Below are positions 47,691 through 60,596 of a stretch of DNA of 64,000 nt, piece after piece. The position numbers and the translations under genes are program-made. Positions within the stretch are counted from its first letter, which is position 1. Each line of letters starts with the position of its first letter. Origin of the DNA: Corbicula japonica (Eukaryota; Mollusca; Bivalvia; Venerida; Cyrenidae); contig JAZAYU010000005.1 of the NCBI GenBank assembly GCA_038501625.1, forward strand, positions 13,355,484 to 13,419,483, read 5' to 3'. The notes under the pieces are model-generated. The model saw only the letters and a program-made list of their open reading frames with translations. It ran no database searches and was not told where the DNA came from.

Positions 47691-50510
47691 CCAATAAATT
47701 TAGAAATATACTCTTGCCCGTTTGATACCGGTGTTTTAATTTGACAAGTGGTATATTCCGAAAATACTGTTCGCAGGTTTAACGTAAAATGATTTTATAT
47801 ATGGCAAATTTTGTGAAAATTGGAAGAAACATTACTTTCGGAATTCAAATCAAAGTTGCATTTTTGCGAATCTGTTGATATTACCTTAACCATTCGTTAA
47901 ATTAAATTCAATATAATCTGTTTCATCAGTTCTTTCTTGTTTTAGATTCATGGCATCCTTAAACGAGTTTCCTGCATAGTGCAGAACTTTCGGAGCGTCC
48001 TAAAAGTTGTTTTATTGTTCTCTTATCAGATATATAGAAGAAAAAGCTCCGCTTCGATGTTCTGTTGTGATTTTCAATGAAGATATTTTATACGTAGGTA
48101 AATTCAAACGGATTTTCTATTAATCTTATATCTAAGATAAATAACCGGAATATAGTGTTCATGGGTTTGTTAATAAACTGTAACATCTTGTTTAATATCT
48201 ACTGAACGTTATTTAAAAGAAACAGATAAAATGGGCGAGAAATGTCTTAATCAATAAGGAGGCTTGCATTTACGTCACTTTGGGAAATAATATTTCAGAC
48301 ATTCAAAACGTTCGAATGCGCTAAAAACTATACGTACAACGAATTTATGAAATTTATTTGCAAAGACGAATCTGATGTAAATCTTGAGTGAATGATTTGT
48401 TTTGAATAAGAAACAATAGGTATGAATTGTAAAATGGCCAGGGAAACGTTTTTCCTTTTGCCGGGTGGAACGCCATTGCTCTAACCATGCTTTGAATTGT
48501 GACGTAGTTTGTTTGACTTTTTTTCTTTAAATAATTCATTTTCTTCCAGTGCACAAAACATTTGTATTTAAAAGATTTGCGGCCATGGGCGCCTATTCAA
48601 ATTTAATGTGTTTAACAAATTTGTAGATCAACGTTAATGGATGACGTGGTACGTGATATTGTTGTGGTCTGCGTTCCCCTTGATGTGGATTTCCGCAGAT
48701 TTTATGCAAAAATAATGATAGAATTGGTCAAGAGGAACTTGTGGGATAATCAAACGGTCAATATAAGAAGTCTATGCAAAAACAACCAAATTACATATTA
48801 GCCTATTTAAAAATTGTTCTTATATTAAAGTGTCCAATATACAAGCGTATTAAATTAAAATTCCAGCTGTCTGCTTATTTCAAGGTATAGCAGACTTATC
48901 AGCATTTCGAGGATTTTGGCACACAACATGACTATTTCCGTCAAATTTCCCGTCAATTTTCAATACTAGTAAGACCATTGTTGCACAAAGCTCTTGATTT
49001 ATCGCCCATAAGTAACAAGAAATATCTTTAAAAAAGATAAACGGCGTTGATGGAAAAGATTTATAAATACATGTACATGTATATAAGAAAGAAAGAAATA
49101 CAGAGAGGCGAAGCAGACACAGTTTAGTTATTTTATTTTACTTGTTATAGCTCTTGACGAACCCTCCCTGCCTTCTAAGTATGACCTAGAGTTTAAGCGA
49201 CGAATCAGGACAACTCATAAATTCATTTAAAGTGTCTTTCATCAAAGGAACTAGAAAGAAACCAGTAAGAATTAGAAATATCTACACTTCTCTTTCGTTT
49301 TACACTGTGTATTGTATGCAAGTGTTTACCTGACACCCAAGAATATTCCATATAAAATTGTATTTAAACCATCAATATTGACTTAACTGGTTATTTAAAT
49401 CGTAAATATGTTTGTCTCCAATACAACACCAATTGAAATAATCTATTTGATTTTTCCGCTGCATAATAATAAAAATCCCACTAGATACCTCTCCACCCTG
49501 CTAGATGCCTCTATGGTGTAAATAGCTACCAATCGAAATAGTTTATTTAATTTTCCCTCTGCATAATAAGATAATACGAGTATTATTTACAATATTTCAT
49601 TGGTCGAAAAACTAGGTCAAAAGTGAGCTTAGACAGCTAACGCCGAAAAACCTTTATTTTGCCAATCAACTAAATATAAATATGAACTCGTGTGAAACAG
49701 ACAGCACGCATGAAAGAACCGTAGACATAATTTGACATGTAAACGCGATAATAGAATAAATGTAGTGCGGTGTAAGTGGTTGTTTAATTGTCTTAAACCT
49801 TAATATCCGTAATCTTATGCACGCTAGCCTTGGCTTTTGGTGACTGGAATCTCAAAAAAGATTTACACAAAAATCCTCTATAACATAAGTTTCAAGACTT
49901 AGTATATGTTTGATTAAGCACCATATGTGAATAATACTGAGAAAATGGGACCGAATAGTGAACACTTGTTGTTGCGAAAAATTAAAAGAAAATTAAAAGA
50001 CATTGAAAGTAAATATAACCAAATTTTGAACGCTTGTAAAAAGTCAAAAATGAACTGTATTGTAAAGATGAAGATCGTTCTGTTAAGATATTATCATAAA
50101 GAATGTCACCATGGCAATAATTTTCTCTTTCAAGATCGTAGAATTCTTTATTGTTGTTAAAAATACGAGCTGCATCGCTCTTACTGTTTCGTTTCGTGTA
50201 AGGACGAATGTTATAGTGATTTTTTTAACATTTGAATGTCATACTCATAAAACAATTAAAAAGTATTCTGTTATTTGCGCCGTTTTTAACAAAAATAATA
50301 ACCTAATATCAACTCTTTACATTTACTAAATTAAAATTAACTGAGTACATAATCTGTTATTCCAGAATGTGCACTCATATTTTCGTTGATTATTTTTCTT
50401 AAAAATGTTTCAAGTCTACTTACTACAAACTATATTTTGAATTGTATTTCTTAAACTGTGTTGGTATATGTAATTATTTGATTTATATCATTTATTTAAT
50501 AATACAGTTT
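47691..50510. other. Spacer without recognised genes
   Basis: Short frames only, and no repeat match was noticed. A 77-codon frame at 49927 is Lys/Glu-rich but unsupported. Confidence 0.3.
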
Positions 50511-50514
50511 GTGT

Positions 50515-50625
50515 GTAAGGTCTGTGGGGGATGGCTCTCCGACCTCAGCACCTATGACGGGGATAATAAATGAGGTTACCCTGGAAAGGGGCCTGATCCG
50601 GAAAAAAAGATAAAAAAAAAACTGA
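50515..50625 (+). repeat. GC-rich, A-tailed insert (possible retroposed RNA)
   Basis: GGTCTGTGGGGGATGGCTCT, TGACGGGGATAATAAATGAG and GAAAGGGGCCTGATCCGG are followed directly by an A-rich tail (50599-50620). Sharp GC contrast plus an A tail suggests a reverse-transcribed small RNA or SINE. I do not recognise the parent RNA. Confidence 0.35.
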
Positions 50626-51459
50626 AAATGAAGGTATAGTCTCTCACAGTAAGAACTTATTTATAATAAGAAACTTAAAACAGACCTTTTGATTTTTGCT
50701 CATTTGGCTTCATTTTCTCCGTTACGGTCACAAATACAGCAAGGGTTTTGGTATTTGCTACTGACTTGTGTAAACGCAACCTAACTTCACCTAGAACGGG
50801 AATGAATCAAACGAAACCTTAGTGATATTTTCAAAAGTATAGAAAACCAGTATGCTTACACAATAGATTTTGATCACAGGCATCAATTTGATAGAAATCT
50901 ATTTGGGCACCTCAGCAAAACAAACACTTGCCTATAGATACGTTTATAAAGGATTCATTGATTGGGGATCAACAAAAACGTTTAATGTTTCAATATTTTT
51001 ATCCATTACGTATTATAAATGCATTTTGTTATTTATTGATGCTTTCTAAATGAAAATATTCTGCGATTTACGACCCTCATAATACATTCTTAACTACATT
51101 TAACTTTACTAATACCACATTCTAATATCATAGCCTATTTAATATGAACCATATCTCACGTTCTTCAGAACTGTGGTTTAAATCAGTTATGAGCAGGTGG
51201 AGATAATTCTTTAAAAATTAATTTTTAATATTTATTCCGACATATTGTTATGAACGATTCAGCTACGAACGTTTAATAGATGCTTATTCTTAAAGTTCAG
51301 ATTTGTGGTTAAGCTAGATAAAATTAGATTGAACAAAAAATCTAGATGCCGATTAAATGTATGGACGTTTTTTGTAAGAAATATCAAATATACGACCACA
51401 GTTTGCATTTCGAGGGTTACAAGCAAGACTATCCTAACTTCATTAAGGTTAAGAATGAG

Positions 51460-51676
51460 TTACGACAGTCTTGCTTGCATCCCTAGGTTTGTAATAAACA
51501 CTGAAGTACTTTGTTGTAAATTAAGTTCGTAAATCTGGCTCAGATGTTGTAATTTTAATAGCCTATTCAAAACGCTCCTTGGCATATTGAAAAGTCGTGT
51601 TTTGCGTTGAAGGTTTAGTGTTGCAGTTCTGCTAAGGCCACAAGCACGCCAACACGACCTATAGTTTGTGACTTGA
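51460..51676 (-). CDS. Speculative exon or decayed element frame
   Basis: On the - strand an acceptor-like CTTTGTTTTTTTTCAAG precedes a 70-codon open frame: VTNYRSCWRACGLSRTATLN ... NMPRSVLNRLLKLQHL, ending at the stop 51460-51462. The full frame from 51849 is 129 codons. An inverted repeat (CAAGCAAGACTATC near 51420 and GACAGTCTTGCTTG near 51465) overlaps the end. No family recognised. Confidence 0.2.
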
Positions 51677-52553
51677 AAAAAAACAAAGAGGTGTATTTGC
51701 AACACTGCGAATTTTCGAATTTCATTTTGAAATTTGGTATGGTATTGATTGATGATGACTACAGCAAGTAGCAAAGTGTCTCGTTCTACCTTAAGTCTAT
51801 ATATTTCGTCCTTTCTTACTTCTTTCTGAATATGTATAATAATTTCCATTTATTGCTTGGACTGTATTATTCATTGTTTTTTCTTGGCGTGTCTTTTGTA
51901 TATTATGCAACGTAATTCGGAATTGTATATTTCATCTCGTTCATATATGAATTTACCTTCTCTTGGAGGATAAAGGAATATCAGTGTCTATCAACTATAT
52001 GGAAAGGCTGAACTAGAGGATCCAGGTGGACATAACAGGCCATTTTCAGTTTGAGAGAAACAGAAAATTAACTGTTAGCCATCGCTTAGTTCAAACAGCA
52101 AACCTACAATCAAAAATCAAAACATATTTAGATGAATTCGGTCCGTCTATTAAGAAACGCTTTGTTTGGGTAAGAAATTACCATTGAATAAAGAGTTCTG
52201 GCTAAATTGCAAATCAAGACAACAAAACCACTGAAAGTTAAAACGATTTCAAAATTGTTTCAATCAAATCGTCTATTGTTCCTTGAAAAGTGTTTAATCA
52301 TTGATCATTTTTATGTCACGCCTCATATTGATTTGTGCTAATGTATTTAGCGTTTGTATAAAAATCATGAAAAAAACTCTACGAATGTTTTAAACCAGTT
52401 TAAATGTTGACAGAAACGCAGATTCTAATTTAGTATTATTAAAATAATAATCTATTTGACAACACAAAATCGTTTGCACATATGAATGGCTTCAAATTAC
52501 AGCAAACCACTGAAAATGAAAGACACATGTTGATCATGAAAAGTCCTTTATTA

Positions 52554-54100
52554 TGCCCCCGCCATGTAATGGCGGAAGGGCATATAGTGTTCACCCTGTC
52601 CGTGTGTGTGTCAGTATGTGTGTGTGTCAGTGTCAGTGTGCGTGTGTGTGTCCATGTTCGAAAATCGGGTCCGCTCTATAACTTTGTTATTTCTTATTGG
52701 ATTTTAAAATAACTTGGTATAAATGTTCACCATATCAAGACAGTGTGTCGCGTACAATACCCATGCCTGTAGGCCAAAGGTCAAGGTCACTGTTACTAAA
52801 AATAGAATATTCTTGTCCGGGCTGTAACTTCGTTATGAATGGAGTGATTTCAAAATAACTTGGCACAGATGTTCACCATGACAAGGCGGTGTGTCGCATA
52901 CAATACCCAAGCCTGTAGGTCCAAGGTCAAGGTCACTGTTTCTAAAAATAGAATTTTGTTGGGAAAATCGTGTCCGCTCTGTAACTTTGTTATTTCGTAT
53001 TGGATTTTAAAATAACTTGGTATAAATGTTCACCATATCAAGACAGTGTGTCGCGTTTAATACCCATGCCTGTAGGTCCAAGGTCAAGGTCACTGTAACT
53101 AAAAATAGAATGTTCTTGTCCGGGCTGTAACTTTGTTATTTCTTATTGGATTTTAAAATTACTTGATAAAAATGTTCACCATATCAAAACGGAATGCCAC
53201 ATACAATACCCATGTCTGTAGGTACTAGGTCAAAGTCACTGTAACTGAAAATAGAATTTTCTTGTCTGGGCTGTAACTTTGTTGAAATAGAGTGATTTCA
53301 AAATAACTTGGCACAAATGTTTACCATGACAAGGCGGTGTGTCACGTACAATACCGATGCCTGTAGATCCAGAGTCAAGGTCACTGTTACTAAAAATAGA
53401 ATTTTCTTGTCCGGGCTATAACTTCTTTGTGAATTTAGGGATTTCAAAAAAACTTGGCACAAATAATCACCATGACAAGGCGGTGTGTCGCGTACAATAC
53501 TCATGCCTGTAGGTCCAAGGTCAAGGTCACTGTTACTAAATCTAGAATTGTCTTGTTCAGGCTATAACTTCGTTATGAATAGAGGGATTTCAAAATTACC
53601 TGGCGCAAACGTTCACTATGACAAGGTGGTGCGTTGTGTACAATACCAATGCCTTTAGGTCCAAGGTCAAGGTCACTGTTACTAAAAATAGAATTTTCTT
53701 GTTCTAGCTATAACTTCATTATGAATGGAGGGATTTCAAAATAACTTGGCACAAATGTTTGCAATGACAAGGCGGTGATTTGCGTACAATACCCATCCCT
53801 GTAGGTCCAAGGTCAAGGTCATTGTTACTAAAAATAGAATTTTCTTGTTCGGGCTATAACTTGGTTATGAAAGGAGGGATATCAAAATAACTTGGCACAA
53901 ATGTTCACCATGACAAGGCGGTGTGTCATGTACAATACCCATGCCTGTAGGTCAAAGTTCAAGGTTACTGTTACTAAAAATATAATTTTCTTGTTCGGGC
54001 TATAACTTCATTATAAATGGAGGGATTTCAAAATAACTTGGCACAAATGTTCACCATGACAAGGCGTTGTGTCACGTACAATACCCATGCCTGTAGTTCC
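52554..54100 (+). mobile_element. Pearl/HINE-like element with a tandem 146-bp core
   Basis: It opens with the hairpin TGCCCCCGCCATGTAATGGC / GGAAGGGCA, then CATATAGTGTTCACCCTGTC and a GT-rich stretch, then the tandem core. This layout (hairpin head, microsatellite, tandem core) is that of pearl-type Helentron-associated elements described from bivalves. No transposase or helicase is encoded. The 3' end near 54100 is inferred from where the repeat match stops. Confidence 0.65.
52680..54095 (+). repeat. Tandem core, about 146-bp unit, 9-10 copies
   Basis: AATACCCATGCCTGTAGGTC, CAAGGTCAAGGTCACTGTTA, CTAAAAATAGAATTTTCTTG and CAAAATAACTTGGCACAAAT recur at 146-147 base spacing (landmarks about 53337, 53483, 53629, 53775 and 53922). 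Confidence 0.92.
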
Positions 54101-54954
54101 TTAAAAAGTACATCATTGTGATGTTAGTGAACAAAAATATTGGTATGCTAAAAACACCATTACCCCTTCTTTTAAAAGTTGTCTTGATAGTGGGATGGTC
54201 TTATTATTGGGGATTCTAGATTGTTAATAGCTTACCTTACCCCTAGTTTTTTAACACATTTTTAAAATCATAACTTAAAGCTTTGCAAAATACAAACATG
54301 TATATATGTTTGTTTAAAATATTTCATTACCACCAACTTCTTCACTGACATTTCCGTTATGAGCAGACAACAGTGCAGCAAATACAAATAATTTACATGA
54401 TCTTCAAATTTATGCATATTCTTATAATTACTCACACAGCACTGTCTTTGAAATGCTATTATTCCCGTCCTATGGACACATTTCTAGTTTGTTTTTTAAA
54501 TGAGTCTAAAGTCAAGGCCTGTTATTTCTATTTAAGATTCACATTCGAATCCAATCCTAGCTGTTTGTTTTCTTTTTAAAGTTTCGTAAATGTTAACAGC
54601 ATGAAGGTCGTTGTGAAGAAATCAAATATGTATGATCAGATATTTTGCGATCAGTTGAAACTGATCGTAATTCAGTCAACTCTTATGTTATATACAAATA
54701 CGTGGTCTATTTCTGAAAACTCAGGTGGAGATGAAGACTCTATCTAACTTTCTGGATGTAATTATGCCGACGAAAGTTTGGCATAAACATAATGGTTTCT
54801 GTAAAATATATACTGTTAATAATACAATACTGTTTCTGAACGTCGCTTGTTCAAACAATTTACACGTTGTAAGTCATGTTATACGTTATGCTGGCATCTG
54901 CTTAAATTAGTTCTTCGAAATCATGAGAAATAATATGGAGCACGTAATAGAGAG

Positions 54955-55240
54955 AGTGTGTGTCTTCGTCAAGCAGACGCCAATCATTGAAATGACGTCA
55001 CAAAGAGTATCTTTGACAAGCTGACTTCAGTTCTTGAAATGATCTCATAGAGTTGAGCAGACGACATTGCTTATTATGCATCTCCCAGAAATTCAACATA
55101 GTATAGTTAAATGAGTGTTAAAATTGTCTATGAGTTTTAAGTAATAAAAGGTAGTTGTGTAGATTTCTAAATATAGTAACACAATAATAAAATGTCGGAA
55201 ATATAACCAAAGGCATCTTTTCCCGTGGCGTGCACCATCT
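54955..55240 (+). repeat. Dispersed repeat shared with 4085-4262
   Basis: GAGTTGAGCAGACGACATTG and CATCTTTTCCCGTGGCGTGC mark it. The intervening part is longer than in the 4085 copy. Confidence 0.4.
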
Positions 55241-55330
55241 GTTAAGTACGCTTAATTTAAACTTGTTCTTCATTCAGTAAATATAGGTTTAAGGAAAGTG
55301 TAATGTTTTTGTTGCTCTTCTGGTGGGGAT

Positions 55331-55344
55331 GGGGGGGGGGGGGG
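55331..55344 (+). repeat. G14 run
   Basis: Fourteen G after GGTGGGGAT. Potential G-quadruplex and a likely length-uncertain site. Confidence 0.85.
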
Positions 55345-55784
55345 TGTAGACAGCTCGTATTATACCTTTGTTTTGTTAAATTGTCTATGCCTTGTAACAT
55401 TTGAAATGGTTACAAAAAAGAACGTCAAACTTGGTATCTTTAAAAGCTGAAATTTTATTTCTTAATAAGAATTGTAATAATATTTCTCATGCTTTGTCTA
55501 AATAAAAACACTGCAACAAATTATAAAATATATAGATCCTAGATATCTCCTATCGAAAAATCATTGGCTATTCATTTAGAATATTGCTTTAAATTTTATA
55601 TTTACTCTTGTAAGATAGCTTCCGTCTTGTTAGTCGAAAATGAATTTCTCTCCTGTGATTTACATCAAGGTATTATGCTGATACTCTAGCATAACCATGA
55701 CGATATATGTATCAAACAAAGTGTTAACAAACAGAAAATTGTTTCAGAGTGTTGATTATTTAACCAATCTGCAAGTTAATTTAA

Positions 55785-56215
55785 AACCGTTTATTTGCAT
55801 TGTCTTGTTGATTTTGTCTTTCCGTTACGGTGAGAGCAATTAGGTTAGACAAAAGCAATTCAAATCCCATGTAGTCTGCGATTATTGTTAAATTCCCGAT
55901 TCTGAATTAACTGTTGTGCGCAGGTTAAAACCGTTTATTTGCATTGACTTGTTGAGTTTGTCTCTACGTTACGGTAAGAACAATTAGGTTGGACTAGAGC
56001 AATTCAAATTCCATAGACTCCTATTATTGTTATATCTCAGATTCTGAATTTACTTTAGCGTGAAGGTTAATTTAAAACCATTTTTTGGAATACTGACTTG
56101 TTGAGTTTGTATTTCCGTTACTGTTAGAACAGTTAGGTTAGACTAAAGCAATTCAAATTCCACAGACTCCCATTTTTGTTAAAAAAACCAGATTCCGAAT
56201 TTCATATGTGGGCAC
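55785..56215 (+). repeat. Tandem array, about 145-bp unit, 3 copies
   Basis: TTTAAAACCGTTTATTTGCA, CTTGTTGAGTTTGTCT, CCGTTACGGT and AGCAATTCAAATTCCATAGA recur three times. Confidence 0.85.
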
Positions 56216-56219
56216 ATGT

Positions 56220-56345
56220 GAGTGCATTATTTATATATAAATGCCTTAAAACCGGTGATTTTTCGTGTAAATCCGGAGATCCGGAGAAGTGCTTTAAAAC
56301 CCGGGGATTTTGCGTTTAAATCCAAAAATCCGGAGATTTTATCAA
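56220..56345 (+). repeat. Short repeated 'ccggag / aaatccgga' stretch
   Basis: TAAATCCGGAGATCCGGAGA, TTAAAACCCGGGGATTTTGC and AAATCCGGAGATTTTATC are local repeats of one motif. Confidence 0.5.
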
Positions 56346-56869
56346 GTCTTAAATCTGATAAAACAAAATAATGTATATTTTGAATAAATAGTTGTGTTTT
56401 AGAAATAAATTTGTATTTTCCTTAACAGTGCATATATAAACTCTGCGGACATGTGGTGCGTGGTGCGTGTGCGGCAAAACTTTCAAGTGCTCAAATCCCA
56501 GAAACAAATACTGTCAGTCCTATAATGTGTTCCGTAACACATAAACTGTTGAAACCAACATATTGTTTCTAAGTGCTATTTATTTAAACAATTTACACAC
56601 AAGTCATTCACGTAATAAACTGTTGTGGGCATCTGGTGTTACAGAACTGTAATTCCATAGGACTACATTTTCGAATGTTATCAAAGTAAACGTGTCTTAC
56701 AGTACCGCTGGAATGTATTTTAGAAGTGGTCACATTAGCAGTTATAAACGTTACGTTTTATGCGGTTCCCGTTAATAAGTCTTCATTGAGATTTAACTTC
56801 CTGTAATTCTGTTTATACATTGTAAGTACTCCTCGTGAACCAACATAATCGTGCTATCCTGCAAAAGAA

Positions 56870-57095
56870 TATATAAGGGTTACATAAAATCTGCTGGTCG
56901 ATATAAGATAGGTAAAGGCACTTCTTGCATGCCGGCATAAAAGAATTATATAAGAAATTTATACAATATATGTGCTATCAGCTAAAGAATAAAGGGTTAC
57001 ATAAAATCTGCTGGTCGATATAAGATAGGTAAAGGCACTTCTTGCATACCGGCATAAAAGAATTATATAAGAAATTTTATACAATATGTGTATAA
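56870..57095 (+). repeat. Recent tandem duplication, 117-bp unit x2
   Basis: Both copies contain GGGTTACATAAAATCTGCTG, GTCGATATAAGATAGGTAAA and GGCATAAAAGAATTATATAA. Within this core the main difference is GCATGCCGG versus GCATACCGG. Confidence 0.92.
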
Positions 57096-58074
57096 TTATA
57101 TACAAAAAGGGATATGGTTAACCTTCTCGCCACTTGGGTGACCGGAAATAAGGGGCATCAACTCGAGAAGACCATTGTCAGCGTGCCAGAGGGTTGCTGA
57201 GTTCTTTTTCAGACTTTCACCCCATAATGTATTGACAAACAAAACACAAAATTAGGCATCATGACAACATTCCGATGTCCGCTAGAAGCTTCGAAAATTA
57301 AACAGAATATCACAGTATGTCACACAGACTTTATGTCATGTTTTCTAAATGTTTTGTGTCAAGGTCGATGGAAATCTGCACACGAGTACATTTATTTCCA
57401 TTTTAGTTGACAAGATTACATACAAAGAAATGTAAAGAATGTGTGATATTCTTCACGTAGACATTCAGTGTCACCCTTGTTGCATAATAAAAGACGAATA
57501 TTTATGTACTCAATAATACGTTATGTAATTATAATCGCCATAATAAAATATCATCTTTTTTATCTATATCATAAACCACTTTCACGAAGCTTTGAAAAAT
57601 TTCACACCATCCAATTGAATATGTTCAGAAGTTACCACTTGTTTAAGATTAATGTCAGTTTGTTAGATTGTATTACATTTCATTTCTTTTAGTCGAATGT
57701 CTTTTATCAGGGAAAATTTAAGACGTAAAACAATTGTAAGCGTTTCGTAAATCAAGTAATATGACCGCAAAACAGGTTTTATGCTCATTGTATGTCTCTC
57801 GAAGACTTTTTTGTCTGTTAGCCTGTCCATCCTTCACAAAAACGTAATATTAGGTATACATTTGCCGTTTCATAATATTTCAATATGCACTGGTTAAAAC
57901 AAATGCGCAGACACAACTGAGGGAGGTATGCTCATTTTCTAAAACAGACTTTCGTTTTTTTGACCAAGTACATGGGGTCGATAAATGTGTTTAATGAACA
58001 CCTCGTTTAATTCATATTACATGTAATGGGGTTTATAGCATTGGCGAGCAGAAACACACGTGTTTTAGTGAAAA

Positions 58075-58266
58075 CACCGTCAACTTCATCTGAATGGGTT
58101 TTATAGATTTCTCGAACAGAATTGCAAAACATTCATTGTTCAAAAGAGAGACATACTTATATTAAAATATAATAATTATATTAAGTAGTTCTCTCTTTTG
58201 AACAATGAATGTTTCGCAATTCTGTTCGTGAAAGCAATAAAACCCATTCAGATGAATTAGACGGTG
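58075..58266. mobile_element. Hairpin element, about 75-base arms
   Basis: ACCGTCAACTTCATCTGAAT / GGGTTTTAT ... CATTCATTGTTCAAAAGAGA on the left mirrors TCTCTTTTGAACAATGAATG ... AAAACCCATTCAGATGAATT / AGACGGT on the right. The loop is about 38 AT-only-like bases (ACTTATATTAAAATATAATA). Confidence 0.85.
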
Positions 58267-58379
58267 AATTGATAACGAGAAGGCTTACATTAAATTTAGA
58301 ATTTAACAATTTATCTCGATTCGAAATTGTATGTAGATAGGGATTTTTGAAACCCTTTAGTCTTTGGGATATGGATGGG

Positions 58380-58510
58380 ATCCCATGGGCGATCAGTGTA
58401 GATTCACACTAGATTCATTAGGTCATTGCTGGCCAGGAAACGAATGTTGAAGATCCAGATCAGACTGCATTTATGTGCAGGCTAATCTTTTATTACACTT
58501 GTCGCTAATT
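58380..58510 (+). repeat. Worn relative of the 60597 foldback element
   Basis: GATCAGTGTAGATTCACACT and AGATCCAGATCAGACTGCAT / TTATGTGCAGGCTAATCT echo the inner arms of 60597-60820. Confidence 0.35.
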
Positions 58511-58679
58511 TGATTACAGGCGTAGCCATGAAGTTAAGGGTTTATACAAAACAGAAGTAGCAAACTCGTTGAAAAAGCTCGTCATCTTGGCAAGCCAACT
58601 AACTTAACGAAATAAATTTAGACGAAAACTGTCAGCGTTAAGTCTGCGTTACTTCAAACGTTGGTTTACTCCAACCAGA

Positions 58680-58907
58680 TCAAACAAGTAAAGTACTTGG
58701 TAATATATTACAAAACTGTTTATAAACAAGTTTCAAGAAATTAGAACCAGTCTCTATTATGTATAAACCATACGGGTTGTTTTGCAATTTACAAAATTCA
58801 CAGATAATGTGGGAGGTTGCTTGCGGGCAAATGTTGCAGTTTCGTTTAATTGTATTGTTATTTTCGGAGTTATATTGATACACACTGGATCCTGTGGCAA
58901 TTATCAT
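58680..58907 (-). other. Unsupported 75-codon frame with four cysteines
   Basis: It contains RNCNICPQATSHIICEFC followed by NNPYGLYIIETGSNF. The CxxC pairs and position, downstream in the direction of the 62577 gene, make it a conceivable exon, but no convincing acceptor or donor was found. I do not assign it. Confidence 0.12.
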
Positions 58908-60078
58908 AAATCATGCAGCTGCTTCTAGTGATGACTTTTAAGAGTTTTTTTTATATGAATACCTTTATTCCTGTCATGTTGTTCTGTCTGATTTAATCCC
59001 GATGTTGTTGTTTTGAATGCTCAACAGAACATTTTACCATTCTAGCGTAGTATTATAGCATTGATATAGCTCTTTGGTATTGAATGTTGCAAAATGTAAT
59101 CACATAAAGCTCAAGTAGATTTCTGAAATTCAACTATATCATGTTTGAAAAATGATTTTGATTAAACGGTTTAATATGTCGTATGATGTTTTAAGATTTC
59201 TAATGACAGCATCATGTTATAATCACAGAGACCTCTCAGCCCTGCTGCCGACTGTTCAGTGTTAAAATCTTAGGGCCATCTCAACACTCTTGTGACCTAA
59301 AAAATACGACTTTTAGATGTTTAAACTTTAGGGTAAGCTCAACACCGTTGATTGATTCTTTGCTTCAATACTAGATAAAAAAACTACCGAAAGTTTATTT
59401 TTAGCGACATATTACACCACAGCTCTAACTGGAATTCTATGTAGGTTTAGTCGTGACCTACAAATTACTAAATCGTGTGAGATCGCGTTGATTCCAAGAT
59501 TCCACGCTTCTATTGAGGCGGATGTTATGATTGTCACGCAACGTTCCAACATACCACCTGTCTGGCTCGTTGATTTTCAATTGTCCCTATCAAAGTAATG
59601 TAATATTATCGCCAGGTAATATGCTTTTTATGTGTTAATTGACGGGCAACATTTGTCTTGTACAAATTTATATCTTCTGTCCGCAAATAACGGATTTTTT
59701 TTCTGTCAGAGAATCTACTTTTCTGCCAAAAACTCTTGTCTGTGTTGATTTTATTGTTTGATTTAATCGTTGTTTATAGGAGTTCACTACTGAAGTAGAC
59801 TACCAGTTTACTTTTGCTTGAACCGGTTCCTTGGGAGAAAACCAGTTGAATGCAGCAGCCTAAAAAACCTTTAGAATTCCTGTTTCGTTTTATTTCGATT
59901 TCGTCATTTGCACCCGAGGGCACTTTTTTCCTTGTCCGTGTCTGTAAATGAGTATAATGCCTGATTTCGTATTAAGCTTGTACTTTTGACAAGAGGCTTT
60001 ACACACAAACCCAGATCAAAAGGTACAAATTTTAGCATATGGTTACATGCTGGTGGTTGTTGATTTATTTTGTTTGTT

Positions 60079-60331
60079 ATGCCCCCACAAAGTGGGAGGC
60101 ATATAGAGTTGCATTCGTCCGTACGTCCCCAAAACTTGTGGCATCAACTCCTAAATTTTAAGGCGAAGGCGGATTTCTTTTAAACTAACACATATGATCA
60201 AGCAGGATGTGTAGATGATCGTAAGAAAGGAGTTTTTTTCCTTGCGACCATTTTTATCAGAGTTATGGCCCTTTGTTATTACAAATTTTGTTTTAGCAGT
60301 GGGGGCATCACTGTCCGAGAACACATTCTAG
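60079..60331 (+). mobile_element. HINE-like short element
   Basis: The head hairpin is GCCCCCACAAAGTGGGAGGC, then ATATAGAGTTGCATTCGTCC, TGATCAAGCAGGATGTGTAG, ATGATCGTAA and the end GTCCGAGAACACATTCTAG. It is the best-preserved copy of the 36091 type. Confidence 0.65.
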
Positions 60332-60596
60332 ATTATACACAAATCGTGTTTGCTGGAGTTTGTACTAAAAACCTGTTACAGAATATTGAAAATTATATAC
60401 ATATCTTTATACACGAACATAAGCAGACTGTTACATCTAATAAGCATTAACCCTTATTTAACAAAGTGGTATAACTGGCTTTTCTGAAGGGGCTTATGTG
60501 TAACATTGTGCTGTCTTCAGTGGAATTTTATCTTCCTACCATAAGATCCAGACTTCTAAAAATCAGTGGGGTAAGAGGGATCTCACAACAATAATG

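Noticed and set aside
58680..58907. TNF-like reading of NNPYGLYIIETG as a ligand domain of the 62577 gene
   Set aside because: The resemblance is a handful of residues. No other core strand of the fold and no splice sites were found.
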